From the NCBI GenBank assembly GCA_937990665.1, contig CALKRF010000148.1:1-23414 (forward strand): a DNA stretch of 23,414 nucleotides. The letters are read 5' to 3'. The DNA comes from an uncultured Atopobium sp. (GTDB lineage Bacteria; Actinomycetota; Coriobacteriia; Coriobacteriales; Atopobiaceae). The notes beneath the pieces were generated by a model, which was not told the origin of the DNA, did not search any database, and saw only the letters and a list, made by a program, of their open reading frames with translations. Shown piece by piece: positions 15,346-21,798 of this stretch (its first letter is position 1; each line of letters starts with the position of its first letter). Made by a program: the position numbers and the translations under genes.

Positions 15346-15382
15346 TGTGACAAAACTTCTTGTAACAAGAAGAATTGTCACA
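15346..15382. promoter_or_regulatory. 37-bp interrupted palindrome before rsmG
   Basis: Outer arms TGTGACAA (15346-15353) and TTGTCACA (15375-15382) enclose inner arms CTTCTTGT (15356-15363) and ACAAGAAG (15365-15372) around one central base, with a 2x2 mismatch between the two stems. It lies directly before the rsmG ribosome binding site and abuts the T tail of the jag terminator. It could be a leader hairpin or a two-site operator. Confidence 0.6.
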
Positions 15383-15410
15383 AAAAAAGAGGAAGGCGTA
15401 AACCTTCCTC
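15382..15410 (-). terminator. Rho-independent terminator after jag
   Basis: On the minus strand the hairpin GAGGAAGG / CCTTCCTC (6-nt loop) is followed by seven T residues, 29 bp past the jag stop codon. It closes the rpmH-to-jag transcript. Confidence 0.9.
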
Positions 15411-15439
15411 ATCAAATTAGTAAAGCTTGTTGAGAATTC

Positions 15440-16024
15440 TTAGCTGTTAATAGCTGTAACAACAACGCGACGGTATGGATCATCGCCCTCAGAGTGTGTT
15501 GTAACTTCGAGATTATCTCGAAGCGCAATATGAATGATACGACGCTCATAGCCACTCATTGGAGCAAGAGAAACCTTACCAGTCTTCTTAGCACGAGCAG
15601 CAGCAGAGAGCGCCATCTCCTGAAGTTTATTGCGGCGGCGACTCTTGTAGCTTTCAACATCAACAGATACTGGATAGTGGAAGTGAAGCTTAGCGCTCAT
15701 AAGAGAAGAGAGAACCGTCTGAAGAGCCTCAAGCGTATTGCCGTGACGACCAATAAGAATTGCAAGATCTCCACCGGTTACATCAAGAATGAGTTCACCG
15801 TCTTCACCGTCGTACTCATCAATTGCACAGCTATTCTCGCCAAAGAACGAGAGAAGCTCTCTTAGATAGAAGACAGCAGTATCAGCAATCTTATTCATTT
15901 CAGCATCAGTAAGCTGAATTCCAGCTTCAAAGTGCTCTCGAATTGAAGCAAACTCGTCTTGTGAATCAACGACAGGAGACTCATTAAGAGCGTTTGGCTC
16001 AGAAACGAAAGTCTCATCCTCCAT
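15440..16024 (-). CDS. jag: Jag/KhpB (EloR) KH-R3H RNA-binding protein
   Basis: A 194-residue cytoplasmic RNA-binding protein. The first ~45 residues are acidic and Ser-rich. A KH domain follows at about 75-125, with GRHGNTLEALQTVLSSL carrying the GxxG-type loop (GRHG). An R3H domain occupies about 130-192 (SRRRNKLQEMA, then YERRIIHIALRD and a C-terminal YRRVVV). The classical long N-terminal Jag domain is absent or reduced, so this is the short actinobacterial form. In other bacteria KhpB works with KhpA to bind many transcripts and affects cell elongation. It is the last gene of the rpmH-rnpA-yidD-yidC operon, 88 nt after yidC. GGAGG precedes ATG 16024. Confidence 0.9.
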   Translation of the reverse strand: MEDETFVSEPNALNESPVVDSQDEFASIREHFEAGIQLTDAEMNKIADTAVFYLRELLSFFGENSCAIDEYDGEDGELILDVTGGDLAILIGRHGNTLEALQTVLSSLMSAKLHFHYPVSVDVESYKSRRRNKLQEMALSAAARAKKTGKVSLAPMSGYERRIIHIALRDNLEVTTHSEGDDPYRRVVVTAINS

Positions 16025-16112
16025 GTCGTCCTCCAGTCAATATAAAAAGTTTAACTAGTAATCTACTATAACAAATTCTGTAAACAAAAGTTGTTTTGCT
16101 TAACACCAGCTC

Positions 16113-16871
16113 TTAGGCCTTTTTGTGAGGGCGTGGCTTCTTTTCTTTTCTAACCACGTCTACCTCGATTGGCTTATTAGCCATTTGAGCCTGTGCCTTG
16201 AGCTTCTCTTTTTCCATAATGCGCTTGGTAATAAGCTGCTGCTGGGCAAGCTGCCAAATACCAGAAGTTACGTAGTAGAGAAGAACGGCTGCTGGCACAG
16301 TCCAACCAAACCAGAGCATCATGAGGGTCATCATGCCGCCCATCATGTACTGCTGGGTACGCTGCTCACCGGAGCTTGTACGAGCGTTTACTGCCATGGA
16401 AAGGAAGGTAGTAAGGCCAAACAAAAGAACAAAAATCATGTAAGGGATAGCGGTAACAAAGCCATCTACAGCAAAAATGTCGGATGTTGCACGCGCAATA
16501 GAAGGAAGAATGTTGTAGAAGCGGGAGTCTACTGGAACCATCTTTGCAACGGTAAAGAGTGCAATAAAGATAGGGGACTGTAAAAGCAGTGGTAGACAAC
16601 CACCAAGAGGATTGAAGTTGATCTCTGCGTAAAGTTTACGCATCTCTTCATTCTGCCTTACAGGATCATCGGCATAACGCTCCTGGATTTCTTTGAGCTT
16701 TGGCTGAACAACACTCATGCGAGCCATAGAGGCTGTCTGCTTGTTGGTCATTGGAACCAGGATAATACGGATGATGATGGTAAGCAGGATAACTGCCATA
16801 CCCCAGTCTCCCGAGAATGATTGAAGTCCCGCTAAGACTGTGTATAGAAAGTTAACAATCCAATCCCACAT
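16113..16871 (-). CDS. yidC: Membrane protein insertase YidC/OxaI
   Basis: A 252-residue inner-membrane insertase of the short Gram-positive type. Hydrophobic segments lie at about residues 5-19, 23-41, 93-113, 142-162 and 176-210. R35 in TIIIRIILVP is the conserved hydrophilic-groove arginine. NPLGGCLPLLLQSPIFIALF is the Oxa signature. No lipoprotein signal cysteine is present. The C-terminal ~35 residues are strongly basic (ending KKPRPHKKA), which could contact ribosomes. ATG 16871 has GGAGG upstream. It lies 20 nt after yidD. Confidence 0.94.
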   Translation of the reverse strand: MWDWIVNFLYTVLAGLQSFSGDWGMAVILLTIIIRIILVPMTNKQTASMARMSVVQPKLKEIQERYADDPVRQNEEMRKLYAEINFNPLGGCLPLLLQSPIFIALFTVAKMVPVDSRFYNILPSIARATSDIFAVDGFVTAIPYMIFVLLFGLTTFLSMAVNARTSSGEQRTQQYMMGGMMTLMMLWFGWTVPAAVLLYYVTSGIWQLAQQQLITKRIMEKEKLKAQAQMANKPIEVDVVRKEKKPRPHKKA

Positions 16872-16891
16872 ATTTCCTCCGGTGCGTTCCT

Positions 16892-17128
16892 TTACGGAAC
16901 GGGATCGTATCCTCCCTTATGAAAAGGGTGGCAGCGAGCAATACGCTTAAGAGCAAGCCAACTTCCCTTTTTAACACCGTACTTTTGTATAGCTTGAACT
17001 GCATATTCAGAGCAAGTAGGCCGGTAAATACAGTGCGGCTTAAAAAGGGGAGAGATGTTTCTTTGATAGAAACGAATAGCACCTAGGAACAAGTTTGCGA
17101 GAAAAGAACCTTGTCTTTTCGCGCTCAT
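16892..17128 (-). CDS. yidD: Membrane protein insertion efficiency factor YidD
   Basis: A 78-residue basic membrane-associated protein. It carries the family signature of three cysteines: CIYRPTCSEYAVQAIQKYG (Cys33 and Cys39) and RIARCHPFHKGGYDPVP (third Cys). The amphipathic N-terminus (LFLGAIRFYQRNISPLF) matches the family. The ATG overlaps the rnpA stop by 4 nt, and yidC follows. It assists YidC-dependent insertion in other bacteria. Confidence 0.93.
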   Translation of the reverse strand: MSAKRQGSFLANLFLGAIRFYQRNISPLFKPHCIYRPTCSEYAVQAIQKYGVKKGSWLALKRIARCHPFHKGGYDPVP

Positions 17129-17448
17129 TTGACCCCTGTCTTTCTTAACAGAGCATCCAAAGAAACGCTTATATCAGCAGGATTAGTGCTGTGTGTATCT
17201 TTAGTCGCAAAGAGAATAATGCCGTATCCCTCAACAGGTAAACCGCTCTTTCGAGCTGCTTCGCGTAAAACGCGTTTACACCTGTTTCTAAATACGGCGT
17301 TACCTAGTCTTTTTGGAGCTACAAAGGCTACCTCGGAAGGATGTGCCTCAGTGGATGGTGCTACTCGTATACGAAGAACAGAACTTTGAGCCCTCTTCCC
17401 CGCAGAGAAGACCCTTTCAAACTCTGAACGAGATTTAATGGTCTTCAC
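17125..17448 (-). CDS. rnpA: Ribonuclease P protein component
   Basis: A 107-residue basic protein that binds RNase P RNA and the tRNA precursor leader. The RNR motif region reads RNRCKRVLREAAR, slightly unusual in having Cys where Ile or Val is common. SEFERVFSAGKR at the N-terminus is typical. GTG 17448 is preceded by AAGGAA and lies 11 nt after rpmH. The rnpB RNA partner is not in this window. Confidence 0.93.
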   Translation of the reverse strand: MKTIKSRSEFERVFSAGKRAQSSVLRIRVAPSTEAHPSEVAFVAPKRLGNAVFRNRCKRVLREAARKSGLPVEGYGIILFATKDTHSTNPADISVSLDALLRKTGVK

Positions 17449-17459
17449 AGAAACATTCC

Positions 17460-17594
17460 TTAGACGGTGAGGCGCTTACGGCCCTTAAGGCGACGACGAG
17501 CGAGAACGGCACGACCATTCTTAGTTGCCATACGTGCACGGAAACCGTGGGTAGTTGCGCGCTTGCGCTTATTTGGCTGGTAGGTACGCTTCAT
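17460..17594 (-). CDS. rpmH: 50S ribosomal protein L34
   Basis: A 44-residue ribosomal protein beginning MKRTYQPN and ending RRLKGRKRLTV, the usual length and sequence of L34. GGGAGGAAA precedes the ATG. It is the first gene of the rpmH-rnpA-yidD-yidC-jag operon, with a strong promoter 40 bp upstream. Confidence 0.97.
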   Translation of the reverse strand: MKRTYQPNKRKRATTHGFRARMATKNGRAVLARRRLKGRKRLTV

Positions 17595-17641
17595 AGCTAT
17601 TTCCTCCCGAACGGGTACAGTATCGATTAAAAAGCCTACAG

Positions 17642-17671
17642 ATTGTACTCGCGTTTATGGGTACCTGTCAA
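17642..17671 (-). promoter_or_regulatory. Promoter of the rpmH operon
   Basis: On the minus strand a perfect -35 TTGACA (17666-17671) and -10 TACAAT (17642-17647) are separated by 18 bp. This predicts a start site near 17635 and a ~40-nt leader before rpmH. Confidence 0.8.
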
Positions 17672-17957
17672 ATTTTCTACGCAAATACCTCAACTTTTTC
17701 TCTTTTTCATTCAAAAAACTTAGCGAGAAAACCATTCATCTTAAAAATTTCACTTGTGATACATGAAGAAATTTGTTGAAAGGAATATTTCTGTAAGCTG
17801 AAATATGTCCGTTAAATGCTACTATCATTCAGTACGTCTTTCACAAAGATATAAAGTTATCTACAGATGTTTAACACTTGTCGAAAACTTTCATTCATCG
17901 TGAAAGAAAACGAAAAGTTTTCTTCATTTGTTTAACAATTGTTGAAAAGGAGGTGTC
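17672..17957. other. Candidate oriC part 1 (rpmH / GHKL intergenic region)
   Basis: This AT-rich gap separates the two divergent origin operons. It contains CTTTCAACA on the minus strand (17774-17782) and two diverged copies of a 31-bp element (17857-17887 and 17918-17948). Each copy is three 9-mers starting every 11 bp: TTATCTACA, TGTTTAACA and reversed TTTTCGACA in copy one; TTTTCTTCA, TGTTTAACA and reversed TTTTCAACA in copy two. Hairpin-forming CTTTCA/TGAAAG and GAAAAC/GTTTTC lie between them. The 9-mers resemble relaxed DnaA boxes. No coding potential is seen. The plus-strand promoter for the GHKL gene must lie here but has no clear consensus match. Confidence 0.55.
17857..17948. repeat. 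Diverged 31-bp direct repeat (two copies, 61 bp apart)
   Basis: Copy one spans 17857-17887 and copy two 17918-17948, identical at about 25 of 31 positions. The best-conserved part is TGTTTAACA, two variable bases, then TGTYGAAAA. Copy two ends one base before the AGGAGG of the downstream gene, so a bound protein there should affect translation or transcription of that gene. Confidence 0.7.
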
Positions 17958-18836
17958 ATGGCAAGAGATTTCTTTCCTTTTGTTGAGGTAAACACAAACC
18001 AGAATGAAAAAGACGCTGGTTCTGATAATTTTCTCACCGTCCGTTATGCTGCACGTATTGCAGTGTATGACGATAAAGCCGCAGCACCTCGTGTTGTTCT
18101 CGTAGAACCAAAAGACGTTCGTTCTTATCTTGATGAAATTGCAGCTACCGTTAACCAGCTTGCTCACGAGCAGGGAGGAAAAATTCCTTTTATGGTTATG
18201 CGTGAGATTGTGGAAAATTTCATTCACGCTCGATTCGTAGCGCCTACAATTTCAATCATGGATAACGGAAATACCATTAGGTTTTCAGATCAAGGACCTG
18301 GAATTAAAGAGAAAAACCGAGCTCTTGAGTTTGGTACCTCTTCTGCAACAGAAGAAATGAAATCGTTTATTAGAGGCGTTGGTTTTGGTCTTCCTTACGC
18401 TCAGCAATATATGGTTGAGAAGGGTGGAAGCCTTACCCTTGAGGACAATATCTCTGGCGGCACAATTGTTACTTTATCAACACGCCGCTCTAAAGATGCT
18501 CATATTCAAACACTTCCAACTCAAGAAGAAGCTGAAGAATTGCCTGTTAATCAAAATCAGCAGGTAGTTTCACATGCTCCACAAGCAGTATCTCGACAGG
18601 TATCTGCACAACCAGCTGCACAACTTCCTAATCTAGTGTTAACAGATCGAGCAAAACAAGTTCTTCAGTATCTCTCTGAACATGAATGGGTTGGAGCAAC
18701 AGAGCTTACTGGTGCCTTTGGCCTTTCTACACCAACCTGGTCAAGAGAATTAAAATCGCTGGTAAACATAGGAATAATTGGTAAAGTTGGGCAAAAATAT
18801 AAGCTCACCACTATTGGAGAAACCCTCCTTTCATAG
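17958..18836 (+). CDS. GHKL-type ATPase / winged-helix protein encoded beside dnaA
   Basis: A 292-residue protein. Residues ~75-176 form a histidine-kinase-like (Bergerat) ATP-binding fold: N-box REIVENFIHA (E83, N87), G1 box DQGPGI (D111, G113, G115) and G2 box RGVGFGLP (G140, G142, G144). No histidine phosphoacceptor/dimerisation domain and no sensor or membrane segment is present, so it is not a classical sensor kinase. A Gln/Ala/Pro-rich linker (~185-226) leads to a winged helix-turn-helix (~228-290, including WVGATELTGAFGLSTPTWSRELKSL). AAGGAGG precedes ATG 17958. It is followed after 83 nt by dnaA in the same direction. An anti-sigma (SpoIIAB/RsbW-like) or ATP-dependent DNA-binding regulator is possible; a role in replication or dnaA control is inference from position. 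Confidence 0.75.
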   Translation: MARDFFPFVEVNTNQNEKDAGSDNFLTVRYAARIAVYDDKAAAPRVVLVEPKDVRSYLDEIAATVNQLAHEQGGKIPFMVMREIVENFIHARFVAPTISIMDNGNTIRFSDQGPGIKEKNRALEFGTSSATEEMKSFIRGVGFGLPYAQQYMVEKGGSLTLEDNISGGTIVTLSTRRSKDAHIQTLPTQEEAEELPVNQNQQVVSHAPQAVSRQVSAQPAAQLPNLVLTDRAKQVLQYLSEHEWVGATELTGAFGLSTPTWSRELKSLVNIGIIGKVGQKYKLTTIGETLLS

Positions 18837-18839
18837 AGT

Positions 18840-18903
18840 TTCTCAACATTATTCGCTGAAAGTTATCAACATTCCTCTATACTAGGTGTCCCAATTTTCA
18901 ACA
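18840..18903 (+). promoter_or_regulatory. Three DnaA-box-like 9-mers upstream of dnaA
   Basis: TTCTCAACA (18840-18848), TTATCAACA (18863-18871) and TTTTCAACA (18895-18903) lie in the same orientation in the 83-bp gap before dnaA. TTATCAACA differs from canonical TTATCCACA at one base. They bracket a -10-like TATACT (18878-18883), which fits dnaA autoregulation. Confidence 0.65.
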
Positions 18904-18917
18904 TTTTGATTGGACAC
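18886..18917 (+). promoter_or_regulatory. dnaA leader hairpin at the start codon
   Basis: GTGTCCCAAT (18886-18895) pairs with ATTGGACAC (18909-18917), with one bulged C, around a loop holding the third DnaA-like box. It ends two bases before the ATG, and no good Shine-Dalgarno sequence is visible. Translational control, or a DNA-level palindrome, is possible. Confidence 0.4.
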
Positions 18918-18919
18918 GT

Positions 18920-20449
18920 ATGGATGCATCAATTGATTCAGACGCAGTAGCTCTGTGGCAAGACGCAATTGACCTTTTGGTTGAAGAGAATCAGCCAGAG
19001 GCTTTTATCGCCATGTTAAGAACCTGCACTCCAATTAAAGTTGAAGATAATACGCTCTATGCTGAGACTCCAATGCGCTTGGCTTATAACCGTATCCTTA
19101 AGAATCTGCCAATTGTTGAGAGATGTCTCTCGGCTGCGGCCTTTGAAGACATTATCTTGAGTCTTACGCTTACAAAGTCTTCTACTCCTGTTACAACTAC
19201 TTCTACGATGACTCCTCAAGAGTTCAACGCTTGGAAGCAGAAAACCGCTCCTATACAGGCTGTTGTTCCAGAACAAATCCAAGATTTTGAATCCCAGGAA
19301 CAAAGCCTTGAGGAACTAAAACAGCAGACCTTAAAGCGTCGTAAGAGTAATCCTCTTTATGAGGAGACGTCCTTCAATTCAAACCTCACGTTTGATCGTT
19401 TTGTTGTTGGTGACGAGAATGAGCTTGCTCATCAGCATGCTTTAAACGTTGCAAACGACGCAAAAGGCAAGGCAAATCCACTTTTTATTTACGGTGCAAG
19501 TGGACTTGGAAAAACTCACCTTCTGCGAGCCGTTCAAAACTACATCAACGCTGAAGATATCGAGCGCGTTTGTGTTTACAAAGACGCAGATGCCTTTGTT
19601 GATGACTACGTAAATGCAGTTCGTAAGAACGCATCAGGAAACGCAGCGACAGAGCTTAGTAACAACTATCAAAACATTGATGTTCTTATCATCGATGACG
19701 TCCAAAAACTTGCTGGTAAAGCAGGTACTATTAACTTCTTCTTCAATATTTTTAACTCTCTTATTGATAGAGGTAAGCAGATTATTCTTGCCGCAGATAG
19801 AACACCTGCTCAGCTTGGTATGGGATCTGACGGATTTGATGATCGTATTACTTCTCGCATGAGTGGTGGCATCGTTATTGGCATTGAGTCGCCAAGCTAC
19901 GAGATGAAACTCAATCTTATTCATGTCTTCTGCGACCGCGCATTTAAAGAGAGAAATTCTTCTCTTTCTGCAGACGATTTGCCAGAGGACATCCGTCGTT
20001 ACATGGCTGACAAGGCTGGTCAAAGTATTAGAACGCTTGAGGGCTTCTGTAATCGCTGTGTAACTGGTCAGATTAAGGCAAAAGAATCTGGCACAAATAT
20101 AAAACAGGAAGAAATCGATAAGATTGCAGACACGCTCTGGCGTCGCGTTTCAAAGACCGTAAATATCGAGAAGGTCCAAGAAGTCGTAGAAAATATCTAT
20201 GGCATTAGTCATCGCGATATTGTTGGTAACAAGAGAAATAAAGAGATTGCAGAACCTCGTCACGTTGCAATTTATCTTGCTCACGACCTTTGCCAATACA
20301 CACTGGTAAATATTGGTAAGCATTTTGGCGGAAGAAAACACGCAACTATTTTGCACAGCATTGAGGTAATTGAAGAGAGAATCAAAGAAGACAAAAGCTT
20401 CTATGATCAAATTTCTCAACTCAAGAAGACTATTCTTGAACAAAGTTAG
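18920..20449 (+). CDS. dnaA: Chromosomal replication initiator DnaA
   Basis: A 509-residue AAA+ initiator. Domain I covers residues 1-85 and a Gln/Thr-rich domain II linker about 86-150. The AAA+ domain III has Walker A GASGLGKTHLL (192-202), Walker B IIDDVQKLAGK (D259, D260), sensor I AADR (291-294), the arginine finger region DRITSRM (R309, R313) and sensor II RTLEG (R371). Domain IV (~410-509) ends in the initiator signature, which reads FGGRKHATILHS (469-480) where nearly all DnaA proteins have FGGRDHTTVLHA. K473 and A475 replace residues that contact DnaA-box bases in the E. coli structure. Box VIII is also loose (EGFCNRC for EGALNR). Overall length and all ATPase motifs are intact, so the protein is functional in principle, probably with altered box preference. 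The start ATG has no strong ribosome binding site. Confidence 0.97.
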   Translation: MDASIDSDAVALWQDAIDLLVEENQPEAFIAMLRTCTPIKVEDNTLYAETPMRLAYNRILKNLPIVERCLSAAAFEDIILSLTLTKSSTPVTTTSTMTPQEFNAWKQKTAPIQAVVPEQIQDFESQEQSLEELKQQTLKRRKSNPLYEETSFNSNLTFDRFVVGDENELAHQHALNVANDAKGKANPLFIYGASGLGKTHLLRAVQNYINAEDIERVCVYKDADAFVDDYVNAVRKNASGNAATELSNNYQNIDVLIIDDVQKLAGKAGTINFFFNIFNSLIDRGKQIILAADRTPAQLGMGSDGFDDRITSRMSGGIVIGIESPSYEMKLNLIHVFCDRAFKERNSSLSADDLPEDIRRYMADKAGQSIRTLEGFCNRCVTGQIKAKESGTNIKQEEIDKIADTLWRRVSKTVNIEKVQEVVENIYGISHRDIVGNKRNKEIAEPRHVAIYLAHDLCQYTLVNIGKHFGGRKHATILHSIEVIEERIKEDKSFYDQISQLKKTILEQS

Positions 20450-20502
20450 TGTTTAAAACCTGTTAGTAAGATGTTAATTGGTGAAGAGAAGTAGTGATTT
20501 GT

Positions 20503-20680
20503 TGTTGAGAGTTTAAGAGGGGGAGTTTTACTTTGTTTATGAATGTCAAAAATAAGCAAACAAATCTGACCTCTAGAAACATATTTCTACCTCTAGAAAT
20601 GTAAAGCTTTCTTCTTTTCAACATAGCTTATTATTACTACGATATTTTTATTCTTATCTAAGAAATAATAGAAAGGGTCG
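20503..20680. other. Candidate oriC part 2 / unwinding region (dnaA-dnaN gap)
   Basis: The 233-bp gap between dnaA and dnaN contains CTCTCAACA on the minus strand (20503-20511), a 20-bp-period duplication of ACCTCTAGAAA (20569-20579 and 20589-20599) and a perfect TTTTCAACA (20615-20623). About 55 bp of nearly GC-free sequence follows, with TTA/ATT triplets (20624-20680). A DnaA box abutting an AT-rich tract in this gap is the usual place for the duplex-unwinding element in several bacteria. The dnaN promoter must also lie here. Confidence 0.5.
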
Positions 20681-20682
20681 TC

Positions 20683-21783
20683 ATGAAATTTACCGTAAGT
20701 CAATCCGCTCTCCAGACGGCACTTGATATTGTTTCTAAGGGTATTGGTTCTAATACAACACTTCCAATTCTCTCCGGTATTTATCTCAAAGCTTTTAATG
20801 GCATGCTTGAGCTACAGTCCAGTGATTTAACTATCTCTATTAAGCATCAGATTGCAGCAAACGTAGAAGAAGAAGGAGAGACAGTTGTTTCTGGAAAGGT
20901 TATCCAGAACATTGTTAAAAATCTTCCTGATGCAGCAATTACTTTTGAAGGTGGAGAGCGTACGCTTTCTGTAACTTGCCAGCGTTCATCTTTTAGGCTT
21001 AATACTCTTTCTGCACACGATTGGGCACAGTTCCCAGAGTTTGATCTTGAGAAGACCTGCGAGCTTCCAAGTCAACTTCTATCAACTATGGTTGATAAAG
21101 TTTATCGTGTAACTTCAAAGGAAGCTTCTCGTCCTATTCTTCAGGGAATTTCTCTCACCGTTGAGGACAATACTATTCGCCTTGTTGCAACTGACTCATT
21201 CCGTCTTGCTGTTTGTGATTCCAATACAGATACGCCAGCAGGTGAATCTTTTAGTGCAATTATTTCTGGTGAAGTTTTCCACGACGTTCTTTCCATGCGT
21301 AGCATGACTGAGAAGGTTTTAATTGGTACTACAGACAACCAGGTAGTCTTCCAGTTTGGAAATACCACTCACATTTCGCGAAAGATTGAAGGTCATTTCC
21401 CAGATTATAAGCAACTACTTCCAACGTCTTGTACTGCATCTGTTAATATTAATGTTGAGGATTTCTCTGCAGCTCTCAAGCGTGTATCTGTTATTGCTCT
21501 GGCAAATCCATCAGTACGTTTTGATGTTGATGCTGATGGAAAAGAGGTTAAGCTTTCAGCCTCTTCACCAGATCAAGGTGAGTCTTCTGAGCACATTGAG
21601 GCCCAAATTGAAGGAGACTCTCTTTCAATCGCTTTGAACTACCACTACGTCTTTGATTGTGTAAACGCTGCTCCTTCTAAGGACCTTTTGCGTCTTGAAC
21701 TCCAAGGTCCTTCTCAGCCAGCAATCTTTAAATCAAATGGTAAGGTCAACTATTTGTATCTTCTGATGCCTGTTCGCCTCTAA
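20683..21783 (+). CDS. dnaN: DNA polymerase III sliding clamp (beta subunit)
   Basis: A 366-residue ring-forming processivity factor, the normal length for three clamp domains. It begins MKFTVSQSALQTALDIVSKGI, shows ATDSFRLAV in the middle domain and ends YLYLLMPVRL, the conserved C-terminus forming the partner-binding pocket. GAAAGGG precedes the ATG. It lies between dnaA and recF in the standard order. Confidence 0.97.
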   Translation: MKFTVSQSALQTALDIVSKGIGSNTTLPILSGIYLKAFNGMLELQSSDLTISIKHQIAANVEEEGETVVSGKVIQNIVKNLPDAAITFEGGERTLSVTCQRSSFRLNTLSAHDWAQFPEFDLEKTCELPSQLLSTMVDKVYRVTSKEASRPILQGISLTVEDNTIRLVATDSFRLAVCDSNTDTPAGESFSAIISGEVFHDVLSMRSMTEKVLIGTTDNQVVFQFGNTTHISRKIEGHFPDYKQLLPTSCTASVNINVEDFSAALKRVSVIALANPSVRFDVDADGKEVKLSASSPDQGESSEHIEAQIEGDSLSIALNYHYVFDCVNAAPSKDLLRLELQGPSQPAIFKSNGKVNYLYLLMPVRL

Positions 21784-21798
21784 TTTGATAGGGGTTGT

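Noticed and set aside
15337..15381. Longer rsmG start at 15381
   Set aside because: The extra residues would be encoded by the inverted repeat beside the jag terminator, and there is no ribosome binding site; ATG 15336 has AGGAG.
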